Shown: positions 8,313 through 16,618 of the stretch, piece after piece
How the letters are laid out: each line of letters starts with the position of its first letter
How positions within the stretch are numbered: position 1 is the first letter of the stretch
NCBI GenBank assembly: GCA_902492005.1
Contig: CABUJV010000005.1
Coordinates: forward strand, 1 to 64,000
Reading direction: 5' to 3'
DNA from: an uncultured Eubacteriales bacterium
Lineage (GTDB): Bacteria; Bacillota; Clostridia; Oscillospirales; Oscillospiraceae
DNA length: 64,000 nt
Made by a program: the position numbers and the translations under genes
Notes under the pieces: model-generated
Told to the model about the DNA's origin: nothing
The model's database searches: none
The model's input: the letters and a program-made list of their open reading frames with translations, nothing else

Positions 8313-8367
8313 TCAAACGGTCGAAGACATGGTAGAATAAAATCACCTTTGGCTGGAGGTAAGCGCT

Positions 8368-8775
8368 ATGCAAACGCCTGCGCATTATGAATCTGACGTC
8401 CTGTTTTTCTTTGACGGCAAGCCTTTGGAGCGCTCGCTGTACGAGGCGCTGTTCCAACGGCTCGACGCCGCGTTCCCGGATGCCTCTGTCAGGGTGCAGA
8501 AAAGCCAGATCAGCTTTTACGCCAAGCACCTCTTTGCCGCCGCATCGCTGCCGGTACGCCGCCGGAAGGGCTGGCCGGAGCACTGCCTGCTTGTCACCTT
8601 CGGGCTGTCCCACCGGCTGGCCGCGCCCCGCATCGCCGTGGCTGTGGAGCCGTACCCCAACCGCTGGACGCACCATGTGGTGGTCGATCAGGAGGGGCAG
8701 CTGGATGAGGAACTGCTGGGTTGGCTGAGGGAGGCTTATGCATTTGCAGAACAGAAAGGAAGGCGCACCTCATGA
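8368..8775 (+). CDS. DUF5655-like domain protein
   Basis: This is a 135-residue soluble protein. The opening VLFFFDGKPLERSLYEALFQRL, the central VRVQKSQISFYAKHLFAAASLPVRRRKG and the later LLVTFGLSH...RIAVAVEPYPNRWTHHV are the pattern I associate with the DUF5655 domain, a small domain found alone or attached to predicted DNA-related and transport proteins. Its biochemical role is unknown. GGAGGT precedes the ATG at 8368. It stands alone. The domain name is from memory of the family pattern and should be treated as probable. Confidence 0.6.
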   Translation: MQTPAHYESDVLFFFDGKPLERSLYEALFQRLDAAFPDASVRVQKSQISFYAKHLFAAASLPVRRRKGWPEHCLLVTFGLSHRLAAPRIAVAVEPYPNRWTHHVVVDQEGQLDEELLGWLREAYAFAEQKGRRTS

Positions 8776-8942
8776 GGCCTGCGTCCTGGTCAGCGCCGGG
8801 GGGGTGGATTTCTGCCGCCCGGTCTGGATTCCAGACTCTGCCCGGAGCTTCTGGCCGTCATGCAGGGGCTCTGAGCCCGTTTCCCTGCCAAAATGAACAG
8901 GACGCGCACCTGAAATTTAGCTTTTCTCATGCAAAACAGCCT

Positions 8943-8971
8943 TTGCATTTTGCCCCCCGGTCCGATAAAAT
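8943..8971 (+). promoter_or_regulatory. Promoter of the DUF2798-like gene
   Basis: TTGCAT (8943-8948), a 17-bp spacer and TAAAAT (8966-8971). The interval 8776-8942 before it holds no gene that I can support. Confidence 0.5.
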
Positions 8972-9003
8972 GAAAGCAGTTCATATGGGCGCGTAGAATG
9001 GTT

Positions 9004-9042
9004 CAGCGCGGGATCAATGCATTGATCCCGCGCTGATTTTTT
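9004..9042 (+). terminator. Terminator-like hairpin in the leader of the DUF2798-like gene
   Basis: A perfect 32-bp palindrome (9004-9035, CAGCGCGGGATC and its mirror) is followed by ATTTTTT. It lies between a promoter at 8943-8971 and the start codon at 9084, so it may be an attenuator. It could equally end transcripts from the DUF5655-like gene. The 9-mer TCATATGGG occurs on both sides (8981-8989 and 9058-9066). Confidence 0.7.
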
Positions 9043-9083
9043 ATCTCACGCCCCCACTCATATGGGAAAAGGAGAGAATTCGG

Positions 9084-9581
9084 ATGGATTTTTACATGAA
9101 GCTGCCCCGCAACAAACGGGAGTTCGCCCTGTTCCTGGGGGTGATCTCCATCCTTTCCGTCAACATCATCGCCCCCCTCATCACCTGCTTTGAGTTCGGC
9201 TTCCATCTGTACGTCTGGGCGGACGTGCTCACCGTCCTCCCTTTCCTCTGGCTGAGCGTCATCCTCCTGGTGCTGCTGACCTACCGCCCCGCCGAATGGA
9301 TGACCGCCCGCATCGTGGCGGAGACGGACAGCTTCCGCGCCCACATCGTGGTCAACATTCTGTGCACCGTCTTTCTCATGTCCATCTTTCTGACCGTCAT
9401 CGGCACCTGGATCGGTAGCCGGCACCTCAGTTGGGAGCCCATCCGCCTGTTTTTCTACAAGTGGCCCCGCAACTTTGCCCTCTCCTTCGCCGTGGAGGCG
9501 CTGGTAGCCCAGCCTGTCGCCCGGCTGGTCATGCTGAGGCTCCACCAAGCCCAGGATGCCAGGGCCGCAGGAGAGGTCTGA
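9084..9581 (+). CDS. DUF2798-like four-helix membrane protein
   Basis: The 165-residue protein has four hydrophobic helices arranged as two similar halves: KLPRNKREFALFLGVISILS starts the first, and a second unit begins near SFRAHIVVNILCTVFLMSIF. This matches the DUF2798 repeat architecture as I remember it. Function is unknown. The start ATG at 9084 follows AAAAGGAG by a suitable distance. It is convergent with the histidine kinase gene and is followed by a strong bidirectional terminator. Confidence 0.7.
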   Translation: MDFYMKLPRNKREFALFLGVISILSVNIIAPLITCFEFGFHLYVWADVLTVLPFLWLSVILLVLLTYRPAEWMTARIVAETDSFRAHIVVNILCTVFLMSIFLTVIGTWIGSRHLSWEPIRLFFYKWPRNFALSFAVEALVAQPVARLVMLRLHQAQDARAAGEV

Positions 9582-9656
9582 GCGCCGCCCAGTGTCCGGC
9601 CCAGGCCATCTCCCCGTCCGGCACGAAAATGAACTGTTTGTGTAACCGGCCCTTTT

Positions 9657-9696
9657 CAAAGACGCCTCTTGCCCTGCGGGGCAAGAGGCGTCTTTG
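9657..9696. terminator. Bidirectional terminator
   Basis: An 18-bp perfect stem, CAAAGACGCCTCTTGCCC and its complement (9657-9696) with loop TGCG, lies between convergent genes. Confidence 0.8.
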
Positions 9697-9709
9697 AATC
9701 CGTGGTTCC

Positions 9710-11056
9710 TTAAAACTTCACGCAGGGCAGGCTAGCCCGGATGAGCAGCCCGCCGGTGGGGACATTTTCGGCGCTGATGCTGCCGCCGTGGGCCCGGATG
9801 ATGCTCTTGCAGATGGACAGTCCCAGGCCAGAGACCTTCCGCCCCGGATCGGAGGTATACAGCGGCTCGAAGATCTGCTGGAGCAGCTCGGGCGCCACGC
9901 CCCTGCCGTTGTCCTGGAACAGCAACACCAGCTCCTCTTCCTCCTTCCGGCACTGGAGCCACAGCTCCAGATGGCCGGCTTCCGCGTGCTGGAAGCTGTT
10001 TCCGATCAAATTTCCGAAAAACCGGCGCATATGCTCCCAGTTGCAGATGACCTGCTCCTGGGGACACCGGCAGTCCACCTGAAACGGCACCCCGGCGTCG
10101 GAGAGCTCGGCCTCGTATTCCTCCCGCAGCCGCCGGCACAGCTCCTTCGCCGTCATCAGCCGCATGGGGGCCGTGTCCCGCAGACCTACGTCCAGATAGT
10201 CGTCGAACTCGTCCACCACAGACTTGATGCGCAGGGCCTTCTCATAAACCCGGTCCAGGTACTGCCGCTGCTTTTCCGGGGGCAGGTCCGCCGAGTGCAG
10301 GCGCTCGGAATAGCCCAGCACCGAGGTCAGAGGGGTCTTGATGTCGTGGGAGATGGAGGCGATGAGCTGGTGCTCGGCCTTTTCCTTGCACTCCAGCACC
10401 CCCGCCAGATCGGCAAATGCGTTCTGCAGCTTGCCCACCTCGTCCTGCCGCTCGCTGCGCTCGGGCCGCTCCCCCTTTTCAGAGTAGCTGCGTATGGTCT
10501 TGCGCAGCCGGACGATGGGTGAGACCAGCACCAGGTACATGATGAGCGCCACCACCAGGAACATACAGACGTTGAAGACGGCCAGGCCGGTCAGGGCCTC
10601 CCGCTGGAGGGAGCGGCTCAGCTCGTTGCGCTGCATGGCCCGGACCCACAGCAGCAGCTCCACCCGCCGCCCGCCGGACAGCTCCGCCTCCACGGCGGAG
10701 GCGGCCGCCAGGCCCGCCTGGCTCTCCTCCGGCAGCCGGGCATAGAGGAGCTCCTCCCCGCCGCCCCGGACCAGGCCGTAGAGGTCCCGCTCGGACAAAT
10801 AGCGCTCCAGAGCCCGAAAATCCCCGTCGCAGCCCTCCAGGAAGGCCGCCGCCTGCCGGGCGTCCTCTTCCGCGCCGGAGAGCACCTGGTCATAGGTGTT
10901 CCCGGCGTACCGGCCCAGATAGGCCAGGAAGCATCCGCACATCACTCCCCAGCTCAGCACCGCCAGCGCCACCAGCGCCAGAAGCATCTTCCGGGACAGA
11001 TGGGCGCTCAGCCAACCCACGCCGGGAAAGCGCCCGTGTTTCGTCTTCTGCTCCAT
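9710..11056 (-). CDS. Sensor histidine kinase, membrane-bound
   Basis: This is a 448-residue class I histidine kinase. Two membrane helices (near residues 25-50 and 165-190) flank an extracytoplasmic sensor of about 120 residues with no recognised fold. A HAMP-like stretch with LVSPIVRLRKTIRSYS follows, then the H-box IASISHDIKTPLTSVLGYSERL, the N-box NLIGNSFQHA, and the ATP-lid motifs DNGRGV and GLGLSICKSI. The start at 11056 lies one base past the stop of the response regulator, so translation is coupled. The pair faces an MMPL exporter operon divergently, which is the likely target. The signal is unknown. Confidence 0.93.
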   Translation of the reverse strand: MEQKTKHGRFPGVGWLSAHLSRKMLLALVALAVLSWGVMCGCFLAYLGRYAGNTYDQVLSGAEEDARQAAAFLEGCDGDFRALERYLSERDLYGLVRGGGEELLYARLPEESQAGLAAASAVEAELSGGRRVELLLWVRAMQRNELSRSLQREALTGLAVFNVCMFLVVALIMYLVLVSPIVRLRKTIRSYSEKGERPERSERQDEVGKLQNAFADLAGVLECKEKAEHQLIASISHDIKTPLTSVLGYSERLHSADLPPEKQRQYLDRVYEKALRIKSVVDEFDDYLDVGLRDTAPMRLMTAKELCRRLREEYEAELSDAGVPFQVDCRCPQEQVICNWEHMRRFFGNLIGNSFQHAEAGHLELWLQCRKEEEELVLLFQDNGRGVAPELLQQIFEPLYTSDPGRKVSGLGLSICKSIIRAHGGSISAENVPTGGLLIRASLPCVKF

Positions 11057-11057
11057 C

Positions 11058-11771
11058 CTATCCCTTCTCCGCCTCTTCCTCCGCAAACCCGCTCTGGGTT
11101 ACAAAGCGATAGCCGGAGCCCCACACCGTCTTGATGTAGCGCCACTCCGGATCCAGCTTGCTGCGCAGGTTCTTGATGTTGATGGCCACAGTGCCCACGT
11201 CGCCGTAGTCGGTCCGCCACACGTCGTGGAAGATGCGGTCCCGGGACAGGGTCTCCCCGGCGTGGCGCATCAGATAGGTCAAAAGCTCCAGCTCCCGGGT
11301 GGACAGGGCCACCGGCGCTCCCGCCTTGGTCACCGTCAGCTTTTCCGGGTCCAGACGGATCTCTCCGATCTGGATGGGGCCGCCGGCGGGCCGGCCCGGG
11401 GCGAAGCGCTCCTGCCGCCGCAGATGGGCCTGCACCCGGGCGGCCAGCTCCTCCAGGGCAAAGGGCTTGGTCAGATAGTCGTCCGCCCCCAGGTCCAGCC
11501 CCTTCACGATATCCTTTACCGAATCCTTGGCGCTGAGGAACAGAATGGGGCAGTCCACCCGTCCCCGGATCTGCCGGCACACCTCCAGCCCGCTGAGGCC
11601 CTTCATCATGATGTCCAGCAAAATCAGATCGAAGCGCCCCTCCTCCACGCGCTGGAGCGCTTCCTCCCCGGAGCGGACGGCCGTCACCTCCAGGCCCTTC
11701 TCCTCCAGCACGTCGGAGACCAGCAAAAGAATGGATACGTCGTCGTCTACCAAAAGAATCTTCTCATGCAT
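11058..11771 (-). CDS. OmpR/PhoB-type response regulator
   Basis: The 237-residue protein has a receiver domain with acidic cluster DDD (residues 9-11), phosphoacceptor Asp53 (LILLDIMM) and the Lys of LTKPF, then a winged-helix output domain with LSTRELELLTYLMRH and VWGSGYRFV. It forms an operon with the kinase that follows. Its own promoter region abuts that of the divergent MMPL gene, where two ATTAAGA repeats could be its binding sites. Start at 11771 with a short ribosome site. Confidence 0.95.
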   Translation of the reverse strand: MHEKILLVDDDVSILLLVSDVLEEKGLEVTAVRSGEEALQRVEEGRFDLILLDIMMKGLSGLEVCRQIRGRVDCPILFLSAKDSVKDIVKGLDLGADDYLTKPFALEELAARVQAHLRRQERFAPGRPAGGPIQIGEIRLDPEKLTVTKAGAPVALSTRELELLTYLMRHAGETLSRDRIFHDVWRTDYGDVGTVAINIKNLRSKLDPEWRYIKTVWGSGYRFVTQSGFAEEEAEKG

Positions 11772-11834
11772 CCCGCCGCGCCTCCTTTCCCTCTGATGAT
11801 ACCACAGCCGGGCCAGGCCAAACCATGAAGAATC

Positions 11835-11891
11835 ATTAAGATTAGAGTAGCTGCTTGCCCCCGGGCTGTCAAGCCTGTCCGTTTATTAAGA
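11835..11891. promoter_or_regulatory. ATTAAGA repeats 50 bp apart
   Basis: ATTAAGA occurs at 11835-11841 and again at 11885-11891, an offset of exactly 50 bp (about five helical turns), in an otherwise GC-rich divergent intergenic region. They are candidates for binding by the adjacent OmpR-type regulator. Confidence 0.35.
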
Positions 11892-11915
11892 ATTATAAGG
11901 ATCGGCCCGGTTTTG

Positions 11916-11944
11916 TTGACTCTTGGACGGCGCGACACTAAGAT
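11916..11944 (+). promoter_or_regulatory. Promoter of the MMPL exporter operon
   Basis: TTGACT (11916-11921), a 17-bp spacer and TAAGAT (11939-11944), 60 bp before the start codon. The upstream ATTAAGA copy ends 25 bp before the -35 box. Confidence 0.7.
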
Positions 11945-12005
11945 GGAGGGGTCCTGAAGGCGGCCGGGCCCGGCCGCCGGTATCCGATTTGGGAAGGTGA
12001 CTGCT

Positions 12006-14138
12006 TTGCTTGAGAAAATTGCCCACGCGCTGACACGAAAGCCAAAACTAGTGGTTTCGATTGCGGTCCTGCTTCTGATCCCCAGCATCCTGGGGGCCGT
12101 TGCCACCCGCATCAACTACGATATCCTGTCCTATCTACCCGACGATCTGGACTCCGCCAAGGGAGAAGCTCTGCTGGAGGAGCCCTTCCACATGGCGGCC
12201 ACCACCATGCTGATCGTGGAGGATATGCCCCCCGAGTACACCAACCAGCTCCAGAAAGAGGTGGAGCAGGTCCCCGGCGTCAGCAACGCCATCTGGCTGT
12301 CCAGTATGGTGGGCATCCAGATCCCCCAGGAGATGATCCCCGCGGACATCCGGGACATCTTCTTCTCCGGCGACGCCACCATGATGATCGTCCAGTACGA
12401 CCAGCCCGGCGCCTCGGAGGCCACGATGAAATCCATCGAACAGGTCCGGTCCCTGTGCAGCAAAAACTGCTTTCTAGCCGGCTTCTCCGTCTTTATCAAA
12501 GACACCAAGGACCTGATTTCCCAGGAGATGCCGCTGTACGTGCTGATGGCCGTGGTGCTGTCCATGATCGCCATGTGCGTGATGATGGAATCCTGGGCGC
12601 TGCCGGTAGCCCTGATGTGCAGCATCGGCCTGGCCGTGGTCTATAACTTCGGCACCAACTTCTTCAAGGGCGAAATCTCCTTCATCACCCAGGCCATCGC
12701 GGCGGTGCTGCAACTGGGCGTCACCATGGACTACTCTATCTTCCTCTACCACCGCTATGTGGAGGAGGTCCCCCATTACCAGGATAAGCGGGATGCCATG
12801 GCCACCTCCATCGTGGCCGCCTTCAAGTCCCTGTCCGGCAGCTCTCTGACCACCATCGCGGGCTTTTTGGCCCTGTGCTTCATGCGGCTGACCCTGGGCA
12901 TGGACCTGGGCATCGTCATGGCCAAAGGCGTGGTGCTGGGCGTGGCCACCGTGGTGGTGGTGCTGCCCTCCATCCTGCTGCAGATGGACGGCGTCATCCG
13001 GAAATACCGCCATCCAGCTCTCAAGCCCAACTTTGAAAAGCTCAACGCCTTCGTGGTCCGGCACCGGCATTTCTTCGTGGGGCTCTTCCTGGTGCTGTTC
13101 CTCCCCGCCGTCTACTCCAACAACCACACGCAGGTCTACTACAAGCTGGACCAGTCCCTGCCCCAGGATATGCCCTCCATCGTGGCCACTGACAAGCTCA
13201 AGGAGGAGTTCAACATGGCCTCGTCCCACTTTATCGTCATGCGGGACGACCTGAGCCGGGCCAAGATGAAGGAGCTGGAGGAGGCCATCGACGACATCCC
13301 CGGCATCACCAGCGTGGTGGCTTACGACAAGCTCATCAGCGGGGCCATCCCGGACTTCTTCATCCCCGACGACATGAAGGAGCTGTGCAAGGCGGAGGGC
13401 TACCAGATGCTGATGGTCAACTCCGAATACGTCACCGCCTCCAGCCAGGTCTCGCAGCAGCTCGCCGAGCTGACCGAGCTGCTCCACACCTATGACCCCG
13501 GCGCCTACATCACCGGCGAGGCCGCCATGACCGACGACCTCATCACCGTGTCCGACTCCGACTTCCGGATCACCAGCTATCTGTCCATCCTCGCCATTCT
13601 CATCATCGTGGCCTTTACCTTCCGCTCCCTCACCGTTCCCATCCTGCTGGTGGCCACCATCGAGCTGGCCATCTTCATCAACCAGGGCATCCCCTACTTC
13701 ACCGGAACGGTCATCGCCTTCGTGGCCCCCACGGTCATCGGCTGCGTCCAGCTCGGCGCCACGGTGGACTATGCCATCCTGATGACCACCCGGTTCCAGG
13801 AGGAGCTGCAAAAGGGAGCGGACCGCAAGCAGGCCATCCGGACCGCCGCCGCCTCGTCCGACGTCTCCATCCTCACCAGCGCCCTGGTCTTTTTCTGCTC
13901 CACCCTGGGCGTGGCGCTGATCTCCACCATGGACATTGTCAGCAGCATCTGCCTGATGCTGTCCCGGGGCGCCATCATCTCCGCCCTGATCAGCATGTTC
14001 ATTCTGCCCTCCGTGTTGGTGGTCTTTGAGCCCATCATCTCCAAAACCACCCTGTGGTGGCGGAAGGCCAAGCCGCCTAAGGCCTCCCAAACATCCAAAA
14101 CTGGCCAGGTCGCTCTCACCGCCGCCGAAAAACACTGA
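12006..14138 (+). CDS. MMPL/RND-superfamily exporter
   Basis: This membrane protein of about 710 residues has the RND two-fold plan: a first helix (residues about 17-36), a large outside loop, five helices to about residue 340, then a repeat of the same plan. The matched segments LGVTMDYSIFLYHRYVEEV and LGATVDYAILMTTRFQEEL in helix 4 of each half carry the membrane Asp used for proton coupling in this family. Clostridial members export lipids or hydrophobic compounds, but the substrate here is unknown. TTG at 12006 is preferred because AAGGTGA lies 5 nt upstream; the GTG at 11997 overlaps that site. The gene is followed 16 bp later by an exported coiled-coil protein and is probably controlled by the divergent two-component system. 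Confidence 0.9.
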   Translation: MLEKIAHALTRKPKLVVSIAVLLLIPSILGAVATRINYDILSYLPDDLDSAKGEALLEEPFHMAATTMLIVEDMPPEYTNQLQKEVEQVPGVSNAIWLSSMVGIQIPQEMIPADIRDIFFSGDATMMIVQYDQPGASEATMKSIEQVRSLCSKNCFLAGFSVFIKDTKDLISQEMPLYVLMAVVLSMIAMCVMMESWALPVALMCSIGLAVVYNFGTNFFKGEISFITQAIAAVLQLGVTMDYSIFLYHRYVEEVPHYQDKRDAMATSIVAAFKSLSGSSLTTIAGFLALCFMRLTLGMDLGIVMAKGVVLGVATVVVVLPSILLQMDGVIRKYRHPALKPNFEKLNAFVVRHRHFFVGLFLVLFLPAVYSNNHTQVYYKLDQSLPQDMPSIVATDKLKEEFNMASSHFIVMRDDLSRAKMKELEEAIDDIPGITSVVAYDKLISGAIPDFFIPDDMKELCKAEGYQMLMVNSEYVTASSQVSQQLAELTELLHTYDPGAYITGEAAMTDDLITVSDSDFRITSYLSILAILIIVAFTFRSLTVPILLVATIELAIFINQGIPYFTGTVIAFVAPTVIGCVQLGATVDYAILMTTRFQEELQKGADRKQAIRTAAASSDVSILTSALVFFCSTLGVALISTMDIVSSICLMLSRGAIISALISMFILPSVLVVFEPIISKTTLWWRKAKPPKASQTSKTGQVALTAAEKH

Positions 14139-14154
14139 AAGGAGATCGTTCCCT

Positions 14155-16515
14155 ATGAAAACTGCTTACCGGCGCCCCCTGGCGCTGCTCCTCGCCGCCG
14201 TTCTGGCCGCCGCCCCTCTGTGCACCTCCGCCTTGGCCGCGGGAGAGCTGGAGCCCGTCTGCGACGAGTCCTATTACGCCACCCTGGACTACTACGGCGG
14301 CCTGATGGACGCCAGCGTGGTCAAGAGCTACCAGACCAACGGCCGCACCAGCCTCACCGATCACGGCGTCTACGACGACATCATCAACCTCACCGACGAC
14401 CGGGCCCCCACCGTGTCCGACGGCACGGTCACCTTCGACCTAGGGGAAGACGCCCCGTCCCGGTTCTACTTCGAGGGCAAGACCCAGCAGCCCTTCCACG
14501 ATCTGCCCTGGACCTTCTCGGTGTCCTATCAGCTCAACGGCGCCCCAGCCTTGGCCGAAGACCTGGCGGGCAAGACCGGCCTGGTGGAGATCGACCTGGA
14601 CGTGCTGCCCAACCCCAACGCCTCGGAGTACAGCCGCAACAACCTGGTCCTCACCGCCGCCACCGCCTTCAACGCCGACGACATCCTCTCCCTGGAGGCT
14701 CCGGGGGCCGAGGTCCAGCTCGTGGGCAACCTGCGCACCGTCCTGTTCATGGTCATGCCCGGCGAGGAGCAGCACTTTGCCATCCGGGTGGGCAGCGACG
14801 ACTTCTCCTTCTCTGGCCTGGTGCTGCTGGCCGTCCCCGCCACCCTCCAGCAGCTCGACCAGATCGCGGATCTGCGGGAAGCCAAGGAAAAGGTGGAGGA
14901 CTCCTACGACGCCATCAACGACAGTATGGACGTGATCCTCAACACCTTGGACGGCATGAGCGGCAGCCTCAACGCCACCGCCAGCGGCCTGGATCGGCTC
15001 AACGCCGCCCGGGGCACCATCTCCAGCGGCAAGGGGCAGGTCTATGACAGCGCCGACGCCGCTCTGGCCGACCTGGACGCCCTGAACGGGGCCCTGGCCC
15101 CCCTGAACGGCCACCTGGACACCGCCTCTCAGGCCCTGACCGACACCACCGGCACCCTCACCGCCCTGACGGAGAACGCCGTGGCCCTCAAGCCCGAGCT
15201 CTCCGCCGCCCGGACATCCATCCAAAACCTCCAGTCCGACACCAAAAAGCTCAAGGAGCTGGCGGGCAGCATCGAGTCCTACAACAAGGAGGCCGCCCAG
15301 ATCGCCGGGAACCTGGAGAACGACTTCAGCGATATGAGCGGCGCCCTGGAGGATCTGGAGAGCAGCCTGGCCAAGCTGGAGAGCGCTCTGAAGGGCGCCA
15401 AGGGGGTCTCTGAGGTGGGGAGCGTCAGCATCAGCGGGTTCACCTCCTCGGAGCAGATTCTGGAAAAGCTGGAGGAAGTCCAGGCCGGAAAAGCCGCCTA
15501 CGAGCAGATGCTGGCTGCCGGCCTTCTGCCGGAGGGCACCACCTTTGAGCAGTTTTTGATGATCCCCACGGAGATGGGCGGCCCCGGCAAGACCGCCGAG
15601 GAGGCCCAACTGGCCGTAAAGCTGCTGGAGATGTCCCAGGAAGCCGACTTTGAAGAGCAGCTCAAGCTGCTGGACACCGCCAACAGCGCCATCCCCGGGG
15701 TCAACGACAAGATCGGCGAGGTTAACTCCCTGGTCTCCGGCCTGGCCAAGCCCACCGCCAGTGTGGTGGACGATCTCCAGAGCCTCACCATCGCCCTGGG
15801 CGAGGATGGACTCAGCGACGATCTGACCCGCCTGTCCAGACTGGCTTCCGATCTTTTAAAGGATCTGAAGGACCACGAGGGGGACGCCGCCGGACTACTG
15901 GATCACCTGGACGAGCTGGGCGGCCTGGCCGACCGGGTAACCCACAACGCCGATACCGCCCTGGACCTGGTCCAGAAGCTGGACGACACCCTGAACGCCT
16001 ACGAGCCCCAGGCCCAGCAGGCCCTGACCGACGCCAAGGCTCTCTCCGACAGCGCCCAGGCGGCTTTGAAGGATACCCACGCCTTCCTCTCCTCGGCGGA
16101 GTCCCTGCTGAAGCAGAGCGGCCCCAATTTGGACGACGGCACCCGTCAGACTCTCAGCGGACTCAGCGACGCCCTGCGCCGCTCCACCGCCGGGCTGGAC
16201 CAGACCGGAACCATCCGCAGTGCCAAGGACACCATCACCAGCCTCCTCGACGACGAGTGGGACAGCCACACCGGTGGGGACAACAACCTGCTGCTGATGG
16301 ACGCCGGAGCAATCCCGGTCTCCCTCACCTCGGAGCACAACGGCAATCCCCAGAGCATCCAATACATCATGCGCACCCAGGAGATTAAGGTGGAGGAGGA
16401 GGAATCCCAGCAGACCCTCTCCCAGCAGAGCGCCGATCCGGGCACCTTCTGGAGCCGCGTCGCCGCCATGTTCCGGGACTTCTGGAACGCCATCACCGGC
16501 CTGTTCCGCAAATAA
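14155..16515 (+). CDS. Exported coiled-coil protein, YhgE/MMPL-partner type
   Basis: The 786-residue protein has a signal peptide (MKTAYRRP, hydrophobic run, cleavage near ALAAGE). Residues about 30-250 form a beta-rich domain, and about 270-730 form a long heptad-patterned coiled coil with repeated SLNATASGLDRL-, TDTTGTLTAL- and LDTANSAIP-type units. A weakly hydrophobic tail (FWSRVAAMFRDFWNAITGLF) ends it. Coiled-coil partners of this type commonly follow MMPL exporters in Firmicutes, and they resemble the extracellular part of YhgE/Pip proteins. It is cotranscribed with the exporter (GAAAGGAG site, 16-bp gap) and closed by a terminator. A role as periplasm-like adaptor is an inference. Confidence 0.75.
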   Translation: MKTAYRRPLALLLAAVLAAAPLCTSALAAGELEPVCDESYYATLDYYGGLMDASVVKSYQTNGRTSLTDHGVYDDIINLTDDRAPTVSDGTVTFDLGEDAPSRFYFEGKTQQPFHDLPWTFSVSYQLNGAPALAEDLAGKTGLVEIDLDVLPNPNASEYSRNNLVLTAATAFNADDILSLEAPGAEVQLVGNLRTVLFMVMPGEEQHFAIRVGSDDFSFSGLVLLAVPATLQQLDQIADLREAKEKVEDSYDAINDSMDVILNTLDGMSGSLNATASGLDRLNAARGTISSGKGQVYDSADAALADLDALNGALAPLNGHLDTASQALTDTTGTLTALTENAVALKPELSAARTSIQNLQSDTKKLKELAGSIESYNKEAAQIAGNLENDFSDMSGALEDLESSLAKLESALKGAKGVSEVGSVSISGFTSSEQILEKLEEVQAGKAAYEQMLAAGLLPEGTTFEQFLMIPTEMGGPGKTAEEAQLAVKLLEMSQEADFEEQLKLLDTANSAIPGVNDKIGEVNSLVSGLAKPTASVVDDLQSLTIALGEDGLSDDLTRLSRLASDLLKDLKDHEGDAAGLLDHLDELGGLADRVTHNADTALDLVQKLDDTLNAYEPQAQQALTDAKALSDSAQAALKDTHAFLSSAESLLKQSGPNLDDGTRQTLSGLSDALRRSTAGLDQTGTIRSAKDTITSLLDDEWDSHTGGDNNLLLMDAGAIPVSLTSEHNGNPQSIQYIMRTQEIKVEEEESQQTLSQQSADPGTFWSRVAAMFRDFWNAITGLFRK

Positions 16516-16523
16516 AGGTCTGG

Positions 16524-16564
16524 ATCCCCTCCCGCCCCGTCGGCGGGAGGGGATGGTTTTTTCC
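16524..16564 (+). terminator. Terminator of the MMPL operon
   Basis: ATCCCCTCCCGCC pairs with GGCGGGAGGGGAT (16524-16554), followed by GGTTTTTTCC. Confidence 0.85.
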
Positions 16565-16618
16565 TTTTCTTATGGTATAATAAGTCAATCCAAAGTTGTA
16601 CAGCGGGAGGAATGGACC

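Noticed and set aside
8772..8996. Frame overlapping the end of the DUF5655-like gene by ATGA
   Set aside because: There is no ribosome site of note, the composition is Ser/Gly/Pro-rich as in random GC-rich sequence, and the frame runs through a promoter; other frames show only short gene-like ends.
12474..14135. 553-codon His/Gly/Asp-rich frame antisense to the MMPL gene
   Set aside because: It is an antisense shadow of a conserved transporter, with low-complexity composition and no ribosome site.
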